From SOIA01 sp050116035 (GTDB taxonomy: Bacteria > Acidobacteriota > Aminicenantia > Aminicenantales > Aminicenantaceae): a stretch of DNA of 7,365 nucleotides. Below the pieces are notes generated by a model. It was not told the origin of the DNA. It made no database searches and saw nothing but the letters and a program-made list of their open reading frames with translations. Positions 1 through 5,782 of this stretch are shown piece after piece (within the stretch, counting starts at the first letter, position 1; every line of letters starts with the position of its first letter). The stretch spans positions 1-7,365 of the forward strand of contig JASFPJ010000154.1 of assembly GCA_050116035.1 (NCBI GenBank). The letters run 5' to 3'. Made by a program: the position numbers and the translations under genes.

Positions 1-1
1 T

Positions 2-76
2 CAATCCTGGGAAGTCAAAAATTTGCGGGATTTGGCTTCCACTTGGATCGATTATCGGCTCTATGACTTCAGGTGA
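2..76 (+). CDS. 3' end of a plus-strand gene (partial, product unknown)
   Basis: Reading from base 2 gives 24 codons ending in TGA at 74-76. The peptide finishes with TWIDYRLYDFR and is rich in aromatic and charged residues, as in a folded protein tail. The other plus frame I read through here and the minus strand give less protein-like or stop-interrupted readings. The start and nearly all of the gene lie outside the window, so no family can be named. It converges on the minus-strand zinc-ribbon gene, with only 9 nt between the two stop codons and no visible terminator hairpin. The call rests only on an uninterrupted, plausible frame, so it is tentative. Confidence 0.4.
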   Translation, partial: QSWEVKNLRDLASTWIDYRLYDFR

Positions 77-85
77 CTCTCATCT

Positions 86-385
86 TTATATTAGATCTAT
101 TAACCTCTTTCCAGTCTCTTCTTCAATCATTTCTCTGGTTATATGAACAGGTAGATGTTCTTTTTCAGGGTTATAATCTTTCTGAATACGCAAAGATAAT
201 TTCTCTTTATCCTGTTTTGTGAGAAGCTCTGTGTCAAAATAATGTCTTTTTATTCCAAATGTGAGTAGATAAAATTTGCATGTCGGGCATCTAATGAGCA
301 TATCCAACTCACCGCCAAGAAGGTTTGGTCTCATTATAGCTTCGTCGTTTTCACAGAGATAACATTTGATTTTTTCCCAATCCAT
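86..385 (-). CDS. Small zinc-finger protein with CxxC...CPTC pair (99 aa)
   Basis: This is a soluble 99-residue protein with no signal peptide or membrane segment. Two cysteine pairs, C8-x2-C11 and C33-x2-C36 (CPTC), are spaced to hold one zinc ion. They are followed by an FYLLTF strand and a charged helical C-terminus (KQDKEKLSLRI, then VHITREMIEEE). The ATG is well supported by AAGGAGGG-like Shine-Dalgarno bases on the minus strand (about 389-396), spaced 5-6 nt from the start. The layout, with a second pair in a CPxC-x2-Y-x-[LI]T context followed by a helix with KLS, resembles zinc-finger modules I recall at the N-terminus of larger bacterial proteins; that resemblance is from memory. Here the protein ends after the module, with no effector domain. 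Its binding partner, nucleic acid or protein, cannot be read. It converges with the gene fragment at 2-76. Confidence 0.8.
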   Translation of the reverse strand: MDWEKIKCYLCENDEAIMRPNLLGGELDMLIRCPTCKFYLLTFGIKRHYFDTELLTKQDKEKLSLRIQKDYNPEKEHLPVHITREMIEEETGKRLIDLI

Positions 386-486
386 CTCGCCCTCCTTTGT
401 TTAGTTCAAAATCACAAAATTCCTCTCTTCTCAAAATGTGCTTTTATCGTCAACCATTCTGGTTCCCATTTGCTGACTCGCATTTG

Positions 487-825
487 TTATTTCATTTTTA
501 TTTTTAAATCTTTTTCATGAACCCAAAATAATGTTTCACAATTTTCATTATTGCATCTAAATCCATGAGTCATTTCCATTCCAGGTAGGCTGTGAGATAT
601 TCCCGCTATTTCAACATCTTTGCTGTTACAGACTGGACACGTCTCTTCTTTGACTATGAAATAACTCGATTTGCATTTTTTGCATATTTCATCAAGTTTT
701 TCTAATTCTTCTCTTGTTTGAACCGAAGGGGAACTTTTTCGTTTAGGAAGACGCTTAAATTCACTGACAACAGGATGGCATCCCCAGGCTCCCCAATTGC
801 CGCATATGTGCGCTAATCTCTCCAT
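487..825 (-). CDS. Eight-cysteine zinc-ribbon protein (112 aa)
   Basis: A soluble 112-residue protein with eight cysteines: C8, C16, C48, C51, C63, C66, C91 and C96. C48-x2-C51 (CKKC) and C63-x2-C66 (CPVC) form close pairs. C91-x4-C96 (RCNNENC) followed by LFW resembles the second half of an Ogr/Delta or topoisomerase-type zinc ribbon. The cysteine count could fit two zinc sites. The N-terminus contains an unusual Trp/Gly/Cys segment (CGNWGAWGCHP), then a basic stretch (KRLPKRK, 24-30) that might contact nucleic acid. The start is ATG, preceded by AAAGGA on the minus strand with about 7 nt spacing. It is separated by 101 nt from the zinc-finger gene downstream, so it may have its own transcript. 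I do not recognise the family. A function in nucleic acid binding is inferred only from the ribbon. Confidence 0.78.
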   Translation of the reverse strand: MERLAHICGNWGAWGCHPVVSEFKRLPKRKSSPSVQTREELEKLDEICKKCKSSYFIVKEETCPVCNSKDVEIAGISHSLPGMEMTHGFRCNNENCETLFWVHEKDLKIKMK

Positions 826-1164
826 TATTCATCCTTTAGTCAGATTCGACTAATAGCTAGAACAACAATAGAATCTTATGGGCGCCAGGTTTTCCTGAGG
901 GGAAAAGGAGAAATTGCGGGTATTATATTCGTCGAGGAAAAACCGCCACTCTTTACTGACGCCCACATTGATTATGTCACTCAAAAATTAATATTATTGA
1001 TAATTTTTCCTGAGAATTTTTCTCGATCTTTCTCATCTATCTTACAAGGGTGCAACCCATTCACTTTTACAGCCAGCCCTCTCCCAGTTACTACGGGGAA
1101 AAGAAGTTTTGAGAGGATAATGCTTCGCTGGACCGAGAGAGGGCCTAGCATAGTCTTCTGTGTC
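826..1164. other. 339-nt spacer with unexplained open frames and a small hairpin
   Basis: No gene can be called firmly here. A plus-strand frame is open from 817 to its stop at 1189-1191 (about 124 codons). It lacks any ATG, GTG or TTG until a TTG at 997, which has no Shine-Dalgarno. The part around 841-990 reads like protein (for example FLRGKGEIAGIIFVEEKPP), so it may be the worn remnant of a gene. A minus-strand frame at 981-1151 overlaps it and is listed separately. A perfect 6-bp hairpin TTTTCC-TGAGG-GGAAAA lies at 890-906 but has no following T-run, so it is not an intrinsic terminator. CCCTCTC (1077-1083) and GAGAGGG (1137-1143) form a wide inverted pair. No good promoter for the 112-aa gene was found. 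Confidence 0.4.
981..1151 (-). CDS. Possible small ORF (56 aa) behind the zinc-ribbon gene
   Basis: An ATG at 1149-1151 opens 56 codons ending in TGA at 981-983. It begins 13 nt after the stop of the 63-residue zinc-ribbon gene on the same strand, so it could be co-transcribed with it. The peptide is basic and fairly soluble, with a single cysteine in an LHPCKIDEKDREKF segment and an asparagine-rich end (INNINF). No Shine-Dalgarno is visible (CAGAAGACT precedes the ATG), and I recognise no family. The opposite strand is also open across the same bases, which weakens the case, because only one of the two readings can be the selected one. It may instead be part of a dispersed non-coding repeat. 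Confidence 0.22.
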   Translation of the reverse strand: MLGPLSVQRSIILSKLLFPVVTGRGLAVKVNGLHPCKIDEKDREKFSGKIINNINF

Positions 1165-1356
1165 CTAATATTTGTCCATCTCCATATTTAATAAATCATC
1201 TTCATCAAAAACCTTTCCGCAACTAAGACATTCATAGATGATATTTTCTTCATCTGGATTCTTTCGTCTTCCAGTCCCTGGCTCTTTGGATTTTTTTTCT
1301 GCTTTTTTCTTTATGCTGTAACTATGGCAGTTAGGACATATCACTTTTTCTTCCAT
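1165..1356 (-). CDS. Short zinc-ribbon protein (63 aa)
   Basis: A 63-residue, highly charged protein with a split zinc ribbon: C7-x2-C10 (CPNC) and C43-x2-C46 (CLSCGKVF). The pairs are separated by a lysine-rich linker (KKKAEKKSKEPGTGRRK, about 16-32) and followed by an acidic tail (DEDDLL). The CxxCGKxF ending of the second knuckle is typical of ribbon proteins that bind nucleic acid or protein. The frame extends upstream to a GTG at 1401, but that start lacks a good ribosome site. AAGGAG (1363-1368 on the minus strand) sits 6 nt before the ATG at 1354-1356 and 3 nt before the ATG at 1357-1359, so the 1356 start is preferred. It lies downstream of the PAS-LuxR gene on the same strand, with 233 nt between them that hold a possible promoter. 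The exact role is unknown. Confidence 0.72.
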   Translation of the reverse strand: MEEKVICPNCHSYSIKKKAEKKSKEPGTGRRKNPDEENIIYECLSCGKVFDEDDLLNMEMDKY

Positions 1357-1410
1357 CATTCTCTCCTTGGCTTCATAAAAACAAGATCTATTTATGAACA
1401 CCCCGTTTCC

Positions 1411-1424
1411 CCTCTTTATAGAGG
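1411..1424 (-). other. Small hairpin in the leader of the 63-aa gene
   Basis: CCTCT-TTAT-AGAGG forms a 5-bp stem with a 4-nt loop, 55-68 nt before the preferred ATG at 1356. A second possible stem, AGAGC (1451-1455) with GCTCT (1465-1469), lies just upstream in the same leader. Neither is followed by a T-run. They may be leader structure or chance. Confidence 0.25.
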
Positions 1425-1497
1425 ATTCTCCATCCTCTGAATCATCCTTAAGAGCAGGTATTCAGCTCTCAGTATTCTTTTTCTGTAAAGATAAATT

Positions 1498-1525
1498 TTT
1501 ATAATGTTTATAATGAAAATGGCAA
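1498..1525 (-). promoter_or_regulatory. Possible sigma-70 promoter for the 63-aa zinc-ribbon gene
   Basis: On the minus strand, TTGCCA (1525-1520) and TATAAA (1503-1498) match the -35 and -10 boxes well, with a 16-nt spacer. Transcription would start near 1490 and leave a leader of about 130 nt before the ATG at 1356. The region is very AT-rich, so a chance match is possible. Confidence 0.35.
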
Positions 1526-1589
1526 CAGGGATTTATTGAGTATAAAATGATTATAAAAAATACTTGCTGAATCCGTGGAAAATTCCAGG

Positions 1590-3563
1590 TTAGAGATTGT
1601 GGAGAAAAGAGGTTAAGTTTATATTCTTATTAGATATTCCAATTTTTTGCCTGATATTTCTTCGGTGCTTTTCGACTGTCCTGAAAGAAATACTTAAGAG
1701 ATTAGAGATGTCTTTGCTTGTCAGACCACCTTTTATCAGATTGCAAATTTCAATTTCTCTCGGCGTGAGATTCAAGTTTTTTTCCGTTATTTTGCTGCCG
1801 AAAGAAGAAGTTAATTTTCTTAAGTGATATTGAAGCAAATCAATGTATTTAAGGGGGGCTTTCTCAATGACGAGCTTTTTTAAAATTGGAGATACCACAA
1901 TATTTATATTAGTCTCTATGTCGTTTTTTATCTTTCTTTTTTCTACCTCGATCTGTGCAATGATTTCCCTGAGGGCTATATTCTTCTGCTCCAAAGCCAA
2001 TTTCTGTTTTTGCAGGTTAGATTCAGACTCTTTCAGTGCCTGCTCCACTTTCTTCCGTTCTGAGATTTCCCGCTTAAGCTGTTCATTGGCCGATTTTAAG
2101 TTTGTCGTGCGTTCTTCCACAAGTTCTTCAAGATGTTCTCGATATCTTTTCACAATTTCCTCTACTCGTCTGCGTTGAAGAGCTACCGATGCCTGGCCTA
2201 TGAATGTCTCTATAAGATTTCTTTTACTCAGCTCAGCCTTATCCCGAGTTATGATTACAGCATTGCCGAATATCTTCCCTTCCTTTGTGAAACCCATGGT
2301 ATAGATGTCTCCCAAATGGAGAAGTTTCTCCAGGGTATTGCAGATGTGTTTTGGGATTTTTTCAAAACTCAGGACATGCAAGCCTCCTGGGATTTTGACC
2401 AGCTTTCCAGAAGAGATTCCTGCCCGTGCTTCCTCATTGATTGGGAAGGACATCCCTACAGGATTCTTCCTTAAAATCTTTAGGATGCTTTCAATTTCCT
2501 TTCTCACTCCTGAAAAGGCCCGGACTTTAATGCATTGAGTTGTCTCATCGAATGAATTGACAAGAACAAGAGAGTTGTCCACGAGCTCTCGCAGCCGCTT
2601 GCCTATGAACTTGTAGATATCCGATCTGGGAGGAAGCTCCACGAATTCCATTGCGGTTCTTGATAGAAAAGCAAGATTGGATGCATATTTCTTTTCTTTT
2701 TCCTCTGCCTTCTTGCGTTCGGTGATGTCTTCTACAGCTCCCTCATAGTACAGTATCCGTCCCTCACTGTCCCGGACCGTTCGGGCACTATCTCGGATCC
2801 AGAACAAGGTACCATCGTATCGACGACATTGCGCTTTAAAATCCCGAACGATGCCTTCGCGTTCCATTTTTTCCTGCCACTTTTTGCGATCTTCAGGATT
2901 CACATAATCATCAATAACATTTCCTTTGAGAAAGGCCTCCCGATTTGGGTACCTGGCCATCCGCAGCAGGGCCTTGTTAACTTCCAGCCTCTTTCCTTCA
3001 GGAGTGGATCGGTAAAGTCCTACAGGAATGCCCTCGAATAGACTGTGCAGCCTGTTTTTAGTTGCAAGTAGTTCTTCCTCAGTCTGTTTGCGCGCTGTAA
3101 TGTCTCTCCCAACCGCTTGAATCGCATTGGGCTTTCCTTCTCTATAAATAACGGAGGCTTCAGTCTCCACCCAAACATAACCGCCATTTTTCCTTTTCAA
3201 TTTGTATTCGGAATGTTTTTTTTGGGAACCCGTCTTTTGTATCTCCTTGAAGGTTTTGAGAGCACCGGATAACTGGTCTTCCTCAACCATTGAGAATAAA
3301 CTCAGAGAAAGCAACTCCTTTTTCGTGTATCCCAGCAACTTCAAGGCGGCCTTGTTCGCATCAAGGAATCTACCTTCAAAATCGTGCACACATACACAGA
3401 ATAGAGAACGGTCGAAAAAGGCCTCATATCTTTCCTGGCTTTCCTTCAAGGCTTCTTCTGCCTCCTTGCGTATGATTTCTGTCTTTTCCAATTCAGTATT
3501 TCGTTTGCGCAATTTAACTAATTCATCTAGAAATTGTTTTTTTGACTTGTCTTGATCTTTCAT
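1590..3563 (-). CDS. PAS-PAS-GAF-like sensory regulator with LuxR-type HTH
   Basis: This 657-residue cytoplasmic protein has no signal peptide or membrane segment. In order, it has a charged helix (1-45), PAS domain 1 (about 45-160, ending GRDITARKQTEEEL), PAS domain 2 (about 168-285, with WIRDSARTV and EDITERKKAEEK), a GAF-like region (about 293-465), and a long coiled coil (about 466-555). A LuxR/GerE helix-turn-helix (598-657) closes the protein, with LTPREIEI, GLTSKDISNLLSIS and RTVEKHRRNI. PAS domains bind small ligands or cofactors, and the HTH binds promoter DNA. There is no histidine-kinase ATPase domain, no clear phospho-accepting histidine and no receiver domain. It is therefore inferred to act as a one-component sensor, the coiled coil passing the signal to the HTH in a dimer. 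The ATG is preceded by AGAGGG, 5 nt away. The ligand and target genes are unknown. It is divergent from the membrane-protein gene at 4011. Confidence 0.92.
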   Translation of the reverse strand: MKDQDKSKKQFLDELVKLRKRNTELEKTEIIRKEAEEALKESQERYEAFFDRSLFCVCVHDFEGRFLDANKAALKLLGYTKKELLSLSLFSMVEEDQLSGALKTFKEIQKTGSQKKHSEYKLKRKNGGYVWVETEASVIYREGKPNAIQAVGRDITARKQTEEELLATKNRLHSLFEGIPVGLYRSTPEGKRLEVNKALLRMARYPNREAFLKGNVIDDYVNPEDRKKWQEKMEREGIVRDFKAQCRRYDGTLFWIRDSARTVRDSEGRILYYEGAVEDITERKKAEEKEKKYASNLAFLSRTAMEFVELPPRSDIYKFIGKRLRELVDNSLVLVNSFDETTQCIKVRAFSGVRKEIESILKILRKNPVGMSFPINEEARAGISSGKLVKIPGGLHVLSFEKIPKHICNTLEKLLHLGDIYTMGFTKEGKIFGNAVIITRDKAELSKRNLIETFIGQASVALQRRRVEEIVKRYREHLEELVEERTTNLKSANEQLKREISERKKVEQALKESESNLQKQKLALEQKNIALREIIAQIEVEKRKIKNDIETNINIVVSPILKKLVIEKAPLKYIDLLQYHLRKLTSSFGSKITEKNLNLTPREIEICNLIKGGLTSKDISNLLSISFRTVEKHRRNIRQKIGISNKNINLTSFLHNL

Positions 3564-4010
3564 ATTACCCTCTTGTTATAGCAGCAGTAGTGCCTGATAG
3601 GACATATTGATCCAAACGTGATAGAGAAAATTCAGGAAATAACATTCACTCTTTTGCTCTATTGCACTTTCCCTATCTGCAACCGATCCCATCTGAATCG
3701 CAGAAAGAGACTTATAACATTAGAGAAATTTTTAGTCAAAGTTGAATGGTCTTTATGGGCTTTAGATTTATCTTTTTCTCCAGCGTTGAGTGCAAAATTT
3801 TCTCCTGATAACTCGAGTATTAACATGGGGTGTCAAATCAGGATGACTGAGATTTTTTACCGAAAAAACACAACATAGAGTCAGAGCATCTGTTTAGCCG
3901 AATATTGAGAAAAGACGTATAAGTCAAATATAGAGGAAAAGTGGCATGCATCCAGCATACGCGGTGAATTTTCTCCTGAATTAATTAGTATATATAATGG
4001 AGGGTGGAAA
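3564..4010. other. 447-nt divergent spacer with repeats and an anonymous frame
   Basis: This lies between the starts of the LuxR-type regulator and the membrane protein, so both promoters should be here. I cannot point to a well-matched -35/-10 pair. AATTTTCTCCTGA occurs twice as an exact 13-nt direct repeat (3796-3808 and 3967-3979). A minus-strand frame at 3659-3826 (ATG to TAG, 55 codons) gives a protein-like peptide with segments such as NAGEKDKSKAHKDHS and FRWDRLQIGKVQ. It has no Shine-Dalgarno and no recognised family. A plus-strand GTG frame across 3618-3878 also lacks a ribosome site. The spacer may hold a degraded gene, a dispersed repeat or regulator binding sites. Confidence 0.4.
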
Positions 4011-4496
4011 ATGAGCGCAATCAAGATATTAAACGCTCTTAAAAGACACAAATTTAAATTATTACTGCTTATCCTTTACGTGCCAATATCCTGCAGCCTG
4101 ATCGGTCTTTTAGCCTATTACATGAGAAGTCCGAGTCCGGTTGAAGGAAGATATCCTTTTCTCGATGTATTCTGGTATTATGCCAACCCTTTGAATGGTG
4201 ATTTTTTCGTTGTGCATTTTCCGACATTAGTGCTGAGTTTAGCCTTTCTTCTTTTAATGGTCATATCGACGGATTCGCCCAAATCCATCATTACAATTTA
4301 CCCGATCAGGATAGTCCTGTTGGTATTGATTGTTTTAATCACGATTCTTGTGGTGATTTTTAATATCATAACGCCGCTTCTTTTTCAGCCTGAACACTAC
4401 ATGCTCTTATTTTTATATGTGGATGTTCACCTGATTTTGGTCTTTCTTCTGACTTTCCTTCCCCTTTTTCGAAAATTGAAAACCAAGCTGGTATAG
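4011..4496 (+). CDS. Four-helix integral membrane protein of unknown function (161 aa)
   Basis: Four hydrophobic segments are visible at about 17-37, 67-86, 97-122 and 130-152. Lysine/arginine-rich ends (KRHKFK at 11-16 and RKLKTK at 154-159) suggest that both termini are cytoplasmic. The largest outside loop (38-66) is aromatic and proline-rich, with RYPFLDVFWYYANP. There are no catalytic motifs, and the single cysteine (C28) is inside helix 1. The ATG is strongly supported by GGAGGG at 3999-4004 with 6-nt spacing. The gene is alone on its strand, divergent from the PAS-LuxR regulator and convergent on the propeller lipoproteins, 26 nt from the nearer stop. Control by the divergent regulator is possible but unproven. 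I do not recognise the family. Confidence 0.82.
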   Translation: MSAIKILNALKRHKFKLLLLILYVPISCSLIGLLAYYMRSPSPVEGRYPFLDVFWYYANPLNGDFFVVHFPTLVLSLAFLLLMVISTDSPKSIITIYPIRIVLLVLIVLITILVVIFNIITPLLFQPEHYMLLFLYVDVHLILVFLLTFLPLFRKLKTKLV

Positions 4497-4522
4497 ACGA
4501 GAAGATTCACAGTGAGGAAGAT

Positions 4523-5716
4523 TTATGAGATTCCCTTTTTGATTTGATTCCAGTTTTTGATCTTGTATCTTATAACCTTGTATTCCCCGGTCTCCTCTGA
4601 ATAGGATGTATCATACAGGAAGCCGCCTTTGATGAACCCTCGAGAGATGGTGAGTTTTGTCGTGTAGAGATAATAGCCGTCTGCGCTGAAAATGTCTATT
4701 TCATCTTCTTTGCTTTCGTCCAGCACTGATTTTACTTTTCTGACGTATATCCTTCCTGTATCGTCGGATGCGATTCCGTTGAAAAAAGGCCGGTGGTCTG
4801 GGAAGTCAGCTCCTTCTTCGACAACATCCCTGGGCCATCTTCCTTCTTCTTCATCGGCAGTATCTTCAAGGGTATCATCAATGATTTTGTCCTTTTCCCT
4901 GCGAGTGATGGATTGAGGGGGCTCATCCTTTTCTATTATGAGAGATGGTTCACCCGAGAAGTCTGTCACAATTAACTTGTATTCTGCGCCGTAGCCGTAG
5001 ACCGCCCCTTTTTTTTCAACCGGAGAAAAAGAAAGCTGTGGTCTGTATGAGTGAGATAAGCTGAACATGCCACCTTTTCTGGACACTGTTTTCATCCCGG
5101 GGAATTCAGCAAGTTTCTTTGTGGTGTTTCCTTCGGAGTCCAATAACATGACTCCAAAATTTTGAGCTTTTGGGGTACTGATGAATCCATAACAGATGAT
5201 GTTTCCTTCGGGTCCGGCGGCGAATCCCAAGATAAAAGTGGTTGGGACAAAGCTTTTTATGTAATTTCCTTTAGGGTCGAATAGATTAAATTTCCGGAGT
5301 TCCATGACATAGATGTTGCCCTGCTCGTCTAGAGAGATATTAAAAGGCCTCATGAATTCTCCGGGCCCCTGTCCTTTTCTCCCGATTGTCTGAAGGTAGT
5401 TTCCTTCTTTATCGAACTTTTGAATCCTGTGGTTCCCTGAGTCCAAGACATAAATATTGCTTTGGCTGTCAACATCTATGCTTCCAATCCGGTAGAACAT
5501 AGTATTCTCGTCTTCCACACTGCCGATCGAAAGATCCTCTTCTAATTCGAGGACAAGTTCCCCGTACATCGGTTCGGCCGGATTTTTGACAACCCTGATG
5601 CCATTCTCTTCTTCGATCGTTCCCTGCCAGCCGGTTTTTTGTTTTTGACACGCTGAAGATAGAATTAAAATGGCCATTATGAGGCCAGCCATTACAAAAT
5701 TAAATTTCAGTTTCAT
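4523..5716 (-). CDS. 6-bladed beta-propeller (NHL-repeat) lipoprotein, copy 1
   Basis: As called, 397 residues. A lipoprotein-type leader (KLKF, hydrophobic 7-22) ends in LSSAC, giving Cys23 as the lipidated residue and an envelope location. The mature protein starts with the family signature W30-x-G followed by VVKN (42-45). NHL/propeller strands follow: a SIDVDSQSNIYVLD blade (about 79-113), GQGPGEF (115-121), and a second blade with LDEQGNIYVM. After further blades comes an acidic helical insert (TADEEEG and neighbours) and a last blade (about 307-397) with FFNGIASDDTGRIYV and DIFSADGYYLY. Such propellers usually bind ligands or partners and lack catalysis; the target here is unknown. Two ATGs are adjacent (5717-5719 and 5714-5716). 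AAGGAGG is 1 nt from the first and 4 nt from the second, so the second is preferred. It is the last gene of the paralogous run. Confidence 0.9.
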   Translation of the reverse strand: MKLKFNFVMAGLIMAILILSSACQKQKTGWQGTIEEENGIRVVKNPAEPMYGELVLELEEDLSIGSVEDENTMFYRIGSIDVDSQSNIYVLDSGNHRIQKFDKEGNYLQTIGRKGQGPGEFMRPFNISLDEQGNIYVMELRKFNLFDPKGNYIKSFVPTTFILGFAAGPEGNIICYGFISTPKAQNFGVMLLDSEGNTTKKLAEFPGMKTVSRKGGMFSLSHSYRPQLSFSPVEKKGAVYGYGAEYKLIVTDFSGEPSLIIEKDEPPQSITRREKDKIIDDTLEDTADEEEGRWPRDVVEEGADFPDHRPFFNGIASDDTGRIYVRKVKSVLDESKEDEIDIFSADGYYLYTTKLTISRGFIKGGFLYDTSYSEETGEYKVIRYKIKNWNQIKKGIS

Positions 5717-5782
5717 CATTCCTCCTTACAGATTTTCAGGTTCAATGGTATAAACTACATAAATGAGAGAACGGATTCAAGG

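Noticed and set aside
997..1191. Plus-strand TTG-started frame of 64 codons
   Set aside because: There is no Shine-Dalgarno, it starts at a TTG inside a longer startless open frame, and it runs into the 3' end of the minus-strand zinc-ribbon gene. It is treated only as part of a possible remnant.
1576..1587. TGGAA-AA-TTCCA stem just after the PAS-LuxR stop codon as a terminator
   Set aside because: The 5-bp stem has an impossibly short 2-nt loop, and the T-run on the minus strand begins well downstream of it.
1597..3555. Several plus-strand frames of 60-117 codons opposite the PAS-LuxR gene
   Set aside because: They are antisense shadows of a gene with clear domain structure; none has a ribosome site or a recognisable motif.
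3808..3836. Perfect TTGACA on the minus strand (3836-3831) as a -35 box for the PAS-LuxR gene
   Set aside because: At spacings of 17-19 nt the bases are AGTTAT, GTTATC and TTATCA, all poor -10 matches, and the site is about 270 nt from the start codon.
3618..3878. Plus-strand GTG-started frame of 86 codons
   Set aside because: There is no ribosome site before the GTG, the composition is uneven, and it overlaps an equally plausible minus-strand frame. It is not supported as a gene.
3991..3998. TATATAAT just upstream of the membrane-protein gene as a -10 box
   Set aside because: It is immediately followed by the GGAGGG ribosome site, so a transcript starting from it would lose that site. No -35 partner is clear.
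4497..4522. Shared bidirectional terminator between the convergent membrane-protein and lipoprotein genes
   Set aside because: The 26 nt contain a repeated GAAGATT but no stem-loop with a T-run.
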